Below, in pieces: positions 25,612 through 33,275 of a stretch of 64,000 nt of DNA. Numbering within the stretch: the stretch's first letter is position 1; every line of letters begins with the position of its first letter. Made by a program: the position numbers and the translations under genes. The stretch comes from PFJX01 sp031426735. Lineage in GTDB: Bacteria; Pseudomonadota; Gammaproteobacteria; Burkholderiales; Thiobacillaceae. The notes beneath the pieces are model-generated. The model ran no database searches. It had not been told where the DNA came from and saw only the letters and a program-made list of their open reading frames with translations. Location: assembly GCA_031426735.1 (NCBI GenBank), contig JASJPK010000048.1, positions 62,001 through 126,000 of the forward strand, given 5' to 3'.

Positions 25612-26691
25612 TTAACGTGATGACAGGCCGGCTTCATACCAGCCTTTGCTCTGATTGACGATCTTGACGACCAGCAACATCACCGGCACTTCGATCAGCA
25701 CGCCGACCACGGTGGCCAGCGCCGCGCCGGACTGGAAGCCGAACAGCGAGATTGCCGCCGCTACCGCCAGTTCGAAGAAGTTGGAGGCGCCGATCAATGC
25801 CGACGGGCAGGCGACACTATGTTTCTCGCCGACCTTGCGGTTCAGCCAGTAGGCCAGCGATGAGTTGAAGAACACCTGGATCAGGATCGGGATCGCCAGC
25901 AGCACGATGATCAGCGGTTGCGCGATGATCTGTTCGCCCTGGAACGCGAACAGCAGCACCAGCGTGACCAGAAGCGCGACGATGGAAGCGTGGCCGAGCG
26001 TGGCCAGCGTGGCGTCGAACTTGGCCTGCCCCTGTTTCAGCAGTTGCTTGCGCCAGATTTGCGCCAGGATCACCGGGATGACGATGTACAGCACAACGGA
26101 AGTAAGCAGTGTTGCCCACGGCACCACGATGGCGGACAGGCCGAGCAGCAGACCGACGATGGGCGCGAAGGCGAAGATCATGATGGCGTCGTTCAGCGCG
26201 ACTTGCGACAGCGTGAAATACGGGTCGCCGCCGGTCAGCCGGCTCCACACGAAGACCATCGCCGTGCACGGCGCGGCGGCCAGCAGGATCAGGCCGGCGA
26301 CGTAGCTGTCGAGTTGTTCCGCCGGCAGATAGGGCGCGAACAGTTGGCGGATGAACAGCCAGGCCAGCAAGGCCATCGAGAACGGCTTCACCGCCCAGTT
26401 GATGAACAAGGTGACGCCGATGCCCTTCCAGTGCGACTTGACCTGATGCAGCGCGGCGAAGTCGATCTTCATCAGCATCGGGATGATCATGATCCAGATC
26501 AGCAGGCCGACCGGCAGGTTGACCTGGGCCACTTCCATCTGCCCGAGTGCCTGGAACGGCGCCGGCAGCAACTGTCCGGCCAGGATGCCGACCACGATGC
26601 ACAGCGCCACCCAGAGCGAAAGCCAGCGCTCGAACAGGTTCATCGATACGCCCGCGGCGCGTTTGCCGGTGACCTCGCATTGGGCGCTCAT
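25612..26691 (-). CDS. acr3: Arsenite efflux transporter, ACR3 family
   Basis: A 359-residue inner-membrane transporter with ten predicted helices, beginning FERWLSLWVALCIVVGILAG and containing INWAVKPFSMALLAWLF and the ACR3 hallmark AAAPCTAMVFVWSRLTGGDP with the essential Cys. ACR3 exports As(III) driven by the proton-motive force. The ATG overlaps the arsC stop upstream (ATGA, 26688-26691). The N-terminal MSAQCEVTGKRA extension is common in bacterial ACR3. Confidence 0.96.
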   Translation of the reverse strand: MSAQCEVTGKRAAGVSMNLFERWLSLWVALCIVVGILAGQLLPAPFQALGQMEVAQVNLPVGLLIWIMIIPMLMKIDFAALHQVKSHWKGIGVTLFINWAVKPFSMALLAWLFIRQLFAPYLPAEQLDSYVAGLILLAAAPCTAMVFVWSRLTGGDPYFTLSQVALNDAIMIFAFAPIVGLLLGLSAIVVPWATLLTSVVLYIVIPVILAQIWRKQLLKQGQAKFDATLATLGHASIVALLVTLVLLFAFQGEQIIAQPLIIVLLAIPILIQVFFNSSLAYWLNRKVGEKHSVACPSALIGASNFFELAVAAAISLFGFQSGAALATVVGVLIEVPVMLLVVKIVNQSKGWYEAGLSSR

Positions 26692-27191
26692 GATGCGCGG
26701 TCCTTGCCGATGTTATCCAGGCTGTTCTGCAGGGACAGCCGATCCAGCTTGGCGATGGGCAGGCTGGCGAACATCGAAATGCGGTTCTGCAGTTGGTTGA
26801 ACGCCACGAAGAACGCCTTGCGTTTTTCGTCGTCGCTGCCGTCGACCGCCGCCGGATCGGCGATGCCCCAGTGCGCGGTCATCGGCTGGCCGGGCCAGAC
26901 TGGGCAGACCTCGCCGGCGGCGTTGTCGCAGACGGTGAACACGAAATCCAGCTCCGGCGCGCCGGCCAGGGCGAACTCGTCCCAGGATTTGCTGCGCAGA
27001 CCCTCGGTCGGTAGACGGTTCTTTTGCAGCAATTCGATGGCGAAAGGATTCACCTGGCCACCGGGATGGCTGCCGGCGCTGTAGGCGTGAAAGCGGCCGC
27101 GGCCCCAATGGTTTAGCAGCACTTCCGCCAGGATCGAGCGGGCGGAATTGCCGGTACACAGGAACAGCACGTTGTAGGGGCGCTCGGACAT
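26688..27191 (-). CDS. arsC: Arsenate reductase ArsC, LMW-phosphatase type (single P-loop Cys)
   Basis: A 167-residue protein; the start MSERPYN is preferred over a Met four codons earlier. The P-loop is LCTGNSARS with one Cys; downstream VCDNAAGEVCPVWPG supplies the two resolving Cys of the thioredoxin-coupled class. A C-terminal extension of about 35 residues (FFVAFNQLQNRISMFASLP) distinguishes it from the second copy and is typical of one betaproteobacterial/gammaproteobacterial subgroup. It reduces As(V) to As(III) for Acr3, whose start overlaps its stop. Confidence 0.94.
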   Translation of the reverse strand: MSERPYNVLFLCTGNSARSILAEVLLNHWGRGRFHAYSAGSHPGGQVNPFAIELLQKNRLPTEGLRSKSWDEFALAGAPELDFVFTVCDNAAGEVCPVWPGQPMTAHWGIADPAAVDGSDDEKRKAFFVAFNQLQNRISMFASLPIAKLDRLSLQNSLDNIGKDRAS

Positions 27192-27217
27192 GGCGATTTC
27201 CATCTGAGGGGTGAGGT

Positions 27218-27622
27218 TCAGAGACCGAATTCGGCGCGCACGGCGGCGGTCAGGCGGGCGCGGATGTCATCGCGCACCGTCAGGAAACTCTCCAGTGGCT
27301 CGCCGTGCGGGTCGTGGAAGGGCAGATGGATGCTCTTCACCGGGCGCGGGAAGATCGGGCAGGTTTCCTTGGCGTTGTCGCACACGGTCACCACCAGATC
27401 GATGCTCTCGTTCATCACCGCATCGACATCCTTCGGATAGAGCCCTTCGGTTTTCAGGCCGGCTGCCTGCAACGCGGCGATGGCGCCATCGGCCACTTTC
27501 GGTTGCGGCTTGGTGCCGGCGGACAGCGCATGCACCTGGCCGGCCAGATCGTGGTTGAGCAGCACTTCGGCCATTTGTGAGCGGCAGGAATTACCGGTGC
27601 AGAGGATCAGGACGTTTTTCAT
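27218..27622 (-). CDS. arsC: Arsenate reductase ArsC, thioredoxin-coupled type
   Basis: A 134-residue protein close to S. aureus pI258 ArsC in layout: P-loop LCTGNSCRS with Cys8 and a second Cys13, and VCDNAKETCPIFPR with the relay Cys pair. It is a different lineage from the neighbouring arsC (two P-loop Cys, no C-terminal extension), so the island has two distinct LMW-PTP reductases in tandem. It lies 31 bp after arsR. Confidence 0.95.
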   Translation of the reverse strand: MKNVLILCTGNSCRSQMAEVLLNHDLAGQVHALSAGTKPQPKVADGAIAALQAAGLKTEGLYPKDVDAVMNESIDLVVTVCDNAKETCPIFPRPVKSIHLPFHDPHGEPLESFLTVRDDIRARLTAAVRAEFGL

Positions 27623-27653
27623 CGGAGAGGCCTTTCGAGAGGGGAATGGGGGT

Positions 27654-27974
27654 TCAGGCGGCGCAGGTCTGGCAGGCCTGATCGGGCAGGGCGACTTCCG
27701 CCGGCATGCCTTCGTTCATATGCCACAGCACGCGCACGGCCCAGGCCGGCAGTTCGGGATGCAGGCGGTAATGCATCCAGACGCCCGCACGTCGGGTCAG
27801 CACCAGATTGGCTTCGCGCAATACGCCGAGATGGCGGGAAACCTTGGGTTGCGGCGCATCGAGCACGGCGTTGAGGTCGCATACGCAACGCTCGTCGTGG
27901 CTCAGCAGCAGGCTCAGGATGCGCCTGCGGATGGGGTCGTTGAGGGCTTCGAAGAAAACTTGCTGGTCCAGCAT
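27654..27974 (-). CDS. arsR: Arsenic-responsive repressor ArsR
   Basis: A 106-residue SmtB/ArsR winged-helix repressor. The start MLDQQVFFEALND is used; the longer frame would run through the operator. DERCVCDLNAVLD contains the CxC As(III)-sensor motif in the recognition-helix region, and QPKVSRHLGVLREANLV is the DNA-binding helix-turn-helix. The tail ends CQTCAA, a further Cys pair that may contribute to metalloid binding. It is the promoter-proximal gene of the island. Confidence 0.95.
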   Translation of the reverse strand: MLDQQVFFEALNDPIRRRILSLLLSHDERCVCDLNAVLDAPQPKVSRHLGVLREANLVLTRRAGVWMHYRLHPELPAWAVRVLWHMNEGMPAEVALPDQACQTCAA

Positions 27975-27986
27975 GATATTCGTCTC

Positions 27987-28038
27987 GACAGATTTTATTG
28001 AACGGTGATTCAGCTTATAGCCGTTCAATACATCTGTC
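27987..28038 (-). promoter_or_regulatory. ArsR operator/promoter, long imperfect dyad
   Basis: Nested inverted repeats upstream of arsR: GACAGAT (27987-27993) pairs with ATCTGTC (28032-28038), and TTGAACGG (27998-28005) pairs with CCGTTCAA (28021-28028). The centre is near 28013, 13 bp before the arsR start. This AT-rich dyad is the only strong one in the gap and probably controls the whole island. Confidence 0.75.
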
Positions 28039-28088
28039 AAAACGAATTTAATAGGGCGCCGGCTATGGTCCGGCAACCGCTGCGCGGC

Positions 28089-28715
28089 TTACCACATGGC
28101 GTACAGGCGACCGTCTTCTACCTTGGTTTCGAACGCTTTCAGCGGATGGTTACCCTTGTCGATACATGCGCCGCTGCGGATATCGAACTTCCACAAGTGC
28201 TTCGGGCAGGTCAGCGTCAAGCCATCCAGCGCCAGGTGCGGGATATTGGTGACCTGGTGCGGGCAGTGCGAGTCATAGACTTTGTAGGTTTCCGCCACGC
28301 GATAGACGAACACCGTGCGCACGCGGCAATCCACCCGCTGCACTTCGCCGTCGGCGATATCCGCCACGGCCATCACGTCGCGCCATTGCGGCAGGCCGCC
28401 GATCAGTTCCGGCGAGAACTCCGGCATGTCCATTTCGAGCAGGATTTCGGTGGCCCAGACGATCTTGGCCAACCCCAGGGCCGGAAACGCCATCAACAGC
28501 GCATCGACCACTTCCATCGGCGAACACCCTTCGCGCAACGCCCGCATCAGGTATTGCTTGAAGCCGGGCTCGGTCTGCGCATACACCTTGGTAATGACCG
28601 AGATCAGATTGCGCGTCTTTGGATCGAGGTGTTTGCCGGTGTCCTTCAAGAACTTGAAGTAATGGCCGAGGGCATCGCCGCGCACGGCGATCAGGTAGTT
28701 GAGTGCGTCGCTCAT
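28089..28715 (-). CDS. CMD-like domain fused to a Rieske [2Fe-2S] domain
   Basis: A 208-residue protein; start at MSDALNYL, 16 codons inside the longest frame. Residues about 20-100 look like a carboxymuconolactone decarboxylase/AhpD-like helical domain (DPKTRNLISVITKVYAQ, GCSPMEVVDALLMAFPALG) without the catalytic CxxC. Residues about 112-208 form a Rieske domain with Cys151-x-His153 and Cys170-x-x-His173 (SHCPHQV, TCPKHLW), which should bind a [2Fe-2S] cluster. It is a soluble protein without signal peptide. It lies upstream of arsR on the same strand, beyond the operator. The fusion suggests an electron-transfer component of an oxygenase or dehydrogenase, but no partner enzyme is adjacent. 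Confidence 0.82.
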   Translation of the reverse strand: MSDALNYLIAVRGDALGHYFKFLKDTGKHLDPKTRNLISVITKVYAQTEPGFKQYLMRALREGCSPMEVVDALLMAFPALGLAKIVWATEILLEMDMPEFSPELIGGLPQWRDVMAVADIADGEVQRVDCRVRTVFVYRVAETYKVYDSHCPHQVTNIPHLALDGLTLTCPKHLWKFDIRSGACIDKGNHPLKAFETKVEDGRLYAMW

Positions 28716-28804
28716 GATGTGCTCACTGTGGGTGGGGGAGTCGGAAGCATGAATTCCATGCATTGGACGCGCATTTTTCGCGCGTATCCATGCGCGCGGC
28801 GCGA

Positions 28805-29230
28805 TCAGGGCGGCGTCTGCAATTGTCCCTGCGGCACGGAAGGCGCCGGCAACGTGGTCGTTTCAGGCTGCACCACCCGGGCGTCATTCACGAAATACTC
28901 AGTCTCGCCGAAGCAGGACGACGGAATGAATTTATGTTGTTGATAGCGCAGAACCACGCGCTGGCCGGCCATGCCATTGATTTTGGCGGCCATGGCATCG
29001 TCCGGCACGGTGAACAGGAATTTTTCCGGAATGGCGCCCGGCATGGTGACCATGGCGATTTCCCCTTCCCAGGTCTTGCACAGCCAGCCCTTCTTGGACA
29101 GTTTCTGCACATAACCGGCGCGCTCCCCTTCCGCATAGCTCCAATGCAGCGTCAGCCAGACCCAGCCTGTCGCGAGCAGGATCAGGATAAGAATGATCAC
29201 TCCGATGATGCGGGGGATTTTTGAATGCAT
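28805..29230 (-). CDS. Membrane-anchored conserved hypothetical protein
   Basis: A 141-residue protein starting at MHSKIPRIIG. One N-terminal transmembrane helix (about 8-28) is followed by a small soluble domain: YAEGERAGYVQKLSKKGWLCKTWEGE, VTMPGAIPEKFLFTV and QRVVLRYQQHKF. This pattern matches a family of short proteins found across Proteobacteria that are often named 6-phosphogluconate dehydrogenase by mistake; no dehydrogenase motif is present. The C terminus is Pro/Thr-rich. Function unknown. Confidence 0.75.
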   Translation of the reverse strand: MHSKIPRIIGVIILILILLATGWVWLTLHWSYAEGERAGYVQKLSKKGWLCKTWEGEIAMVTMPGAIPEKFLFTVPDDAMAAKINGMAGQRVVLRYQQHKFIPSSCFGETEYFVNDARVVQPETTTLPAPSVPQGQLQTPP

Positions 29231-29362
29231 GGCTGCGCTCTCGTTTGTCGGAGCGCAGAGTCTAGCAGTGGAATCGATCCGATTCAGGCCTGGGTCGGAT
29301 CGACGAAATCGCACGCTAAAGTGGGTGTCGATTTATCCAGCGAAGCGCACTCGGAGCGCGCG

Positions 29363-29418
29363 TAGGTGCGAATTTATTCGCACAATCAATGATTTCGATG
29401 CGAATGAATTCGCACCTT
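29363..29418. repeat. REP pair, family 2 (GTAG-headed, ATTCGCA stem)
   Basis: GTAG at 29363 followed by GTGCGAAT-TT-ATTCGCAC (29367-29384), then an inverted unit TGCGAAT-GA-ATTCGCA (29400-29415) followed by CCTT. The stem differs completely from family 1, but the GTAG head and head-to-head layout are the same. A dRS3-like half-site (GGCCTGCGCCGG) follows at about 29444. Confidence 0.75.
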
Positions 29419-29506
29419 CAAGTGTGCCGAAAAAGACTTACCCCGGCCTGCGCCGGGCTGACGATTCTTGTGGGGTTTTGATGTTTTTCGACATCCTGTT
29501 AATGCG

Positions 29507-29941
29507 TCATTCCGTCTGGATCTGCTCGGAAATGGGAACGAAGCGGTAGCCCTTTGCGCGCAGATATTCCAGCGATGGCCCTATCGTCTGTTCCAGCGTT
29601 GTCAGTCTATCCACCAGCACGGTCGTGATGCCGAGGAAACGATTCAGGTATTCCAGGATCTGCTCGCCCAGTTCGCCTTCGGTACTGGCCAGACGATAGT
29701 CGATGCCCGAATGTTCCAGGCGGAGCAACATGACCGACAACAGGCTGGTCGGCGCTCTGGGCGAGTTGACCAGCAGGATGTCGAGACGGTCGGTGAGTGG
29801 TACGCAATGCGCCAGCGCAGCGCTCAACAGTGGGGGTGTCAGGTTATTGCCATCGAGCGCAAGCAGCACCTGAAACTTGGAGTAAGGCAATCTGGGCTTG
29901 CTGGCAGGTTGTCTACCCGGAATGGACAAGATTGGATTCAT
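29507..29941 (-). CDS. Hypothetical protein, UspA-like fold possible
   Basis: A 144-residue protein; the start MNPILSIP avoids an N-terminal extension encoded by a dRS3-like repeat. The core reads FQVLLALDGNNLTPPLLSAALAHC, RLDILLVNSPRAP, GIDYRLASTEGELGEQILEYL and TTVLVDRL, an alternating beta-alpha pattern like universal stress proteins or Rossmann-like domains, but the UspA ATP-binding Gly motif is not seen. No clear partner gene. Function unknown. Confidence 0.65.
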   Translation of the reverse strand: MNPILSIPGRQPASKPRLPYSKFQVLLALDGNNLTPPLLSAALAHCVPLTDRLDILLVNSPRAPTSLLSVMLLRLEHSGIDYRLASTEGELGEQILEYLNRFLGITTVLVDRLTTLEQTIGPSLEYLRAKGYRFVPISEQIQTE

Positions 29942-30011
29942 TGCATCCTTTTCAAACGGTTTTGGAGTTTCCTCTCCAGAGGCTGCCAGGGAGTTGCCGA
30001 TTGTTCGGGTT

Positions 30012-30081
30012 CGTCGTTGCCGCCCAGGCGGCAACCCAGTTGAATCGATCAACTGGATACTCGCCTTCGCAGGGATGACGA
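30012..30081. repeat. dRS3-like repeat pair
   Basis: CGTCGTTGCCGCCCAGGCGGCAACCCAGTTG-type left unit at 30012 and an inverted right unit ending GGGATGACG at 30081, joined by the perfect inner dyad CCAGTTGA-ATCGA-TCAACTGG (30036-30056). It fills most of the gap between two minus-strand genes. Confidence 0.75.
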
Positions 30082-30097
30082 ATTCTTCCGTGCCTCC

Positions 30098-30886
30098 CTA
30101 GGGTCTGCTTGCCGCTCCGTTCACGAATTTCGCTGCCTGCACCTGCGCTGGTGCTGTCGAAGTATCGAGTCGAACGGCGGGGTTGGCGTTCAGGCTACCT
30201 GGTGCGGGGTAGGTGGATGGAATGACGCCGACTTGACCGTTCTGCGGCAAGTACACGTTCCAGGTCTTGTAGTTGGCCGGGTCGCCGGCCGTCTGCAGCC
30301 ACCTGAGTGTGTTGTTCACATCCGCCGCCTTGACCAGGGGCTCCAGCACTTTGGGGTTGACCGGCGCGGTAGACCACTTCAGCCACACCGCCGGATTCAA
30401 CATGTTCAGTGCCACGGACCAGGTGCGCTGATCGACCGGCAGGGCCAGCCAGCGCAGGTAGGTGGAGGGGTCCAGCAGCGGCCGCAACGTGGCTGTGTAG
30501 AAATTCGGATCGCCCAGGGCCAGCGACCACTTCGCGAAGATGACGGGGTCGGTCCACTCCAGGTAGTTCTTTGCCGTAGCCGGATCGAGCATCCGGCTGG
30601 CGATCCTGGCATAGGACTCTGGGTCTTCCATGCGTCGCGCGAATTCCAGAAAGATGGCCGGGTCGCTGAATGTTTCCATCAACCTGACGAAGTTCTTCGG
30701 ATCCTTGAAACCCCAGCCATTGACCGTGGAGTCGGTACAGCGATCCGCCCATTCTGTGACATTCGCCGGGGCGGGTTGCCACCCCGGCGATTTGTCGGCG
30801 ACCGGCGCCTGTTCCGGCTGGATCGCGGCAACTGCCGAAGTCGCGGTCCATAGCGCCGTAGAGATGATGCATATAGTTTTTTTCAT
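30098..30886 (-). CDS. Periplasmic protein of twelve 12-13-residue DP repeats
   Basis: A 262-residue exported protein; MKKTICIISTALWTATSAVA is the signal peptide and fixes the start. After a short linker the chain is a regular array: segments such as DPKNFVRLMETFS, DPAIFLEFARRME, DPESYARIASRML, DPVIFAKWSLALG, DPSTYLRWLALPV and NPAVWLKWSTAPV, twelve in all, each 12-13 residues, beginning D/N-P and containing an aromatic at position 5 and a hydrophobic helix. The C terminus (about 200-262) is Pro/Ala/Asn-rich. The repeat suggests an alpha-solenoid or membrane-surface amphipathic protein. No family name is known to me. It is divergent from the HExxH protein at 31093. Confidence 0.8.
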   Translation of the reverse strand: MKKTICIISTALWTATSAVAAIQPEQAPVADKSPGWQPAPANVTEWADRCTDSTVNGWGFKDPKNFVRLMETFSDPAIFLEFARRMEDPESYARIASRMLDPATAKNYLEWTDPVIFAKWSLALGDPNFYTATLRPLLDPSTYLRWLALPVDQRTWSVALNMLNPAVWLKWSTAPVNPKVLEPLVKAADVNNTLRWLQTAGDPANYKTWNVYLPQNGQVGVIPSTYPAPGSLNANPAVRLDTSTAPAQVQAAKFVNGAASRP

Positions 30887-31092
30887 GTCTCCTCCATCCG
30901 TGATTGGTGCCCGTTGCCGGGCTGCGAATGAGACACGAAGCTTAAAAAATGGAGGGGAGAACGGACAATTGGCAATTCCTTTAGGCCTTGAAGCATTCTT
31001 TGCACGTGGCCCCGTGGCTGGCGCCCAGTGCGGCGTTGGGCTTCGCTTCGGCACTTCCTATACTGGCCTTATGGAGCGGAAGGAGCGTTTGC

Positions 31093-31650
31093 ATGGCTAT
31101 CGGTAGTGTCGGTGGAACATCGCCGATGCCCGTTTTTCAACGGGCCGGGAGTGCTGCGAGCGCGTTGACGCCGGAGCAGCAGCAGGAAGTGAATCGCCTG
31201 AAGGCCATCGACCGCAAAGTGCGTGCCCACGAACAGGCGCACATGGCAGCCGGCGGCGGTCTTGCCGGCGGGGCCAGCTTTCAATTCGTGCGCGGACCGG
31301 ATGGCCGCCAATATGCGGTGGCCGGCGAGGTTTCGATCAGTCTTTCATCCGGCCAGACGCCGGAATCGACCATCGCCCGCGCCCGCCAGATTCAGGCTGC
31401 CGCCCTGGCGCCGATCGATCCGTCGTCGCAGGATCGCGCCGTCGCCGCTGCCGCCGCCCAGATGGAAAGCCAGGCGCGGGCGGAGTTGAGCCGAATGAAA
31501 CAGGCGGAACTGGCTGACGCTTCTTCCGGCGATAGCGCTGCTTCGGGTCGCGCTGCCTCCGCCAACGCGCTAGCCCGCGGCCTGTCGGCCTACGCCGCGC
31601 AGGAAGATGTGCCGCCGCCGAACCCTGGCCGGATCGACCAGTACGCCTGA
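31093..31650 (+). CDS. SprA-like putative metalloprotease (HExxH)
   Basis: A 185-residue protein with AAGGAG 7 bp before the ATG. It carries VRAHEQAHMAAGG, an HExxH zinc motif, inside the conserved block AIDRKVRAHEQAHMAAG ... GASFQFVRGPDGRQYAVAGEV that defines the SprA/CJM1_0395 putative metalloprotease family. The rest is Ala/Ser/Gln-rich and probably helical or disordered. No signal peptide. Catalysis is not proven for the family. It is followed 23 bp later by the convergent selO gene. Confidence 0.82.
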   Translation: MAIGSVGGTSPMPVFQRAGSAASALTPEQQQEVNRLKAIDRKVRAHEQAHMAAGGGLAGGASFQFVRGPDGRQYAVAGEVSISLSSGQTPESTIARARQIQAAALAPIDPSSQDRAVAAAAAQMESQARAELSRMKQAELADASSGDSAASGRAASANALARGLSAYAAQEDVPPPNPGRIDQYA

Positions 31651-31672
31651 GTCTGAGCCGTCCGACCGGCCA

Positions 31673-33172
31673 TCATGTTCCGCAGAAAGTCCGAAATTCC
31701 GCCATGAATTCCCCCGATGCCGGCTCGGCGTAGCGGGCCAGGGCCGGGTCTTCGTCGAAGGGCTGCTGCAGCGCATTCAGCAGTTGCTCGAACGGCGCCA
31801 GGTTGCCTTCGTCCGAAGCCGCGTTCAGGGCTTCCTCGACGCGATGGTTGCGCGGAATCAGCCAGGGATTGACCCGGCGCATCGCCCCGGCGCGTGCACT
31901 GGCCGCAACGGGGTCGACAGCCTCGGCAGCGCAGCGCTCGTGCCAGCGTTGCAACCAGCGCTCCAGCCCCGGTTGTCCGGCGAACAAGGCACGTAGCGGC
32001 GCTTCGTTGCCTGCCGCCGCATCTGCCAGCCGTCTCCAGGCCAGCGTGAAATCCACCTGCTGGGCATGCAGCAGATCCAGCCAACTTTCGCCCAGCGCGG
32101 TATCGACATGATCGCCATGCTCGACGGTGCCGCGTAGCCCCAGCTTGGCACGCACGCCGGTCAGCCAGTGCTGTTGATAGCGCCCCATGAAGGCGTCGAT
32201 CACCTCGCTGGCTAGGCTGATCGCGCGGCCCTCGTCGGCATCGATCAGAGGCAGCAGCGTCTCGGCCAGGCGGGCCAGGTTCCAGCGCGCGATGCGCGGC
32301 TGCGCCTCGTAGGCATAGCGGCCCATTTCGTCGATGGAGCTGAACACCGCGCGCGGGTCGTAGGCCTCCATGAAGGCGCAGGGGCCGAAGTCGATGCTCT
32401 CGCCGGGAATGCCCATGTTGTCGGTGTTCATCACGCCGTGGATGAAGCCGACATGCATCCATTGCGCGATCAGCGCCGCCTGGCGTTCGGCGACGGAACG
32501 CAGGAATTCCAGATAGCGGTTATCGGCGTCGGCGAGTTCGGGGAAATGGCGCGCGATGGCGTAATCGGCGAGTTGGCGCAACTTCTCCGGCGTGCCGTGC
32601 GCCGCAAAGTACTGAAAAGTGCCGACCCGCAAATGGCTCGCGGCGACCCGCGTGAGGATGGCGCCGGGCAGTGTGCGCTCGCGCCAGACCGGTTCGCCGG
32701 TGGACACCACCGCCAGCGCGCGCGTGGTGGGTATGCCCAGCGCGTGCATCGCCTCGCCGATCAGCACCTCGCGCAGCATCGGCCCCACCGCCGCCTTGCC
32801 GTCGCCGCGGCGGGAGAAGGGTGTGCGCCCCGAACCCTTCAGCGCGATGTCGCGGCGCCGGCCGTGGCGGTCGATGACCTCGCCGATCAGCAGCGCCCGG
32901 CCGTCGCCCAACTGGGGATTGAACTGCCCGAACTGATGCCCCGAATAGGCCTGGGCAATCGGCTGCGCGCCCTCCGGCAGCGCGTTGCCCGAAAACATCG
33001 CCGCCAGCGCGGCAGCGTCCTGTCCCGCCAGGCCCAACTGCAATTCCGCCGCCAGCCCGTGGTTGAAGAACAGCAACAGCGGTTCACCTACCGTCGCGGG
33101 CTGGCAAGGCTCGTAGAAGCCGGGCAGGTCGCGGGCATAGGTGTTGTCGAAAGGGATGGCGGGGTTGGGCAT
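31673..33172 (-). CDS. selO: Protein adenylyltransferase SelO (YdiU)
   Basis: A pseudokinase-fold protein of about 499 residues that AMPylates Ser/Thr/Tyr of partner proteins and responds to redox stress. Start at the ATG of MPNPAIPFDNTY; a GTG four codons upstream is an alternative. Motifs: YSGHQFGQFNPQLGDGRA, the inverted nucleotide site DIALKGSGRTPFSRRGDGKAA, NTDNMGIPGESIDFGPCAFM for metal binding, and a C-terminal TFCGT, the position of the redox-active Cys (selenocysteine in animals). Typical length. Confidence 0.96.
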   Translation of the reverse strand: MPNPAIPFDNTYARDLPGFYEPCQPATVGEPLLLFFNHGLAAELQLGLAGQDAAALAAMFSGNALPEGAQPIAQAYSGHQFGQFNPQLGDGRALLIGEVIDRHGRRRDIALKGSGRTPFSRRGDGKAAVGPMLREVLIGEAMHALGIPTTRALAVVSTGEPVWRERTLPGAILTRVAASHLRVGTFQYFAAHGTPEKLRQLADYAIARHFPELADADNRYLEFLRSVAERQAALIAQWMHVGFIHGVMNTDNMGIPGESIDFGPCAFMEAYDPRAVFSSIDEMGRYAYEAQPRIARWNLARLAETLLPLIDADEGRAISLASEVIDAFMGRYQQHWLTGVRAKLGLRGTVEHGDHVDTALGESWLDLLHAQQVDFTLAWRRLADAAAGNEAPLRALFAGQPGLERWLQRWHERCAAEAVDPVAASARAGAMRRVNPWLIPRNHRVEEALNAASDEGNLAPFEQLLNALQQPFDEDPALARYAEPASGEFMAEFRTFCGT

Positions 33173-33275
33173 CGGAGGATTCACATTTCAGGAGTTGCAG
33201 TTGGCTGACCGGAACTTGAGGCCAATCGCGCGGAAATTCCACCCCAAGGCGAGCAGGGAAACACCGCTTGATGCG

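Noticed and set aside
22109..28038. Arsenic island as an integrated mobile element
   Set aside because: No integrase, att-like direct repeat or tRNA target is present at either edge; base composition looks like that of its neighbours by eye. Transfer cannot be excluded but is not shown.
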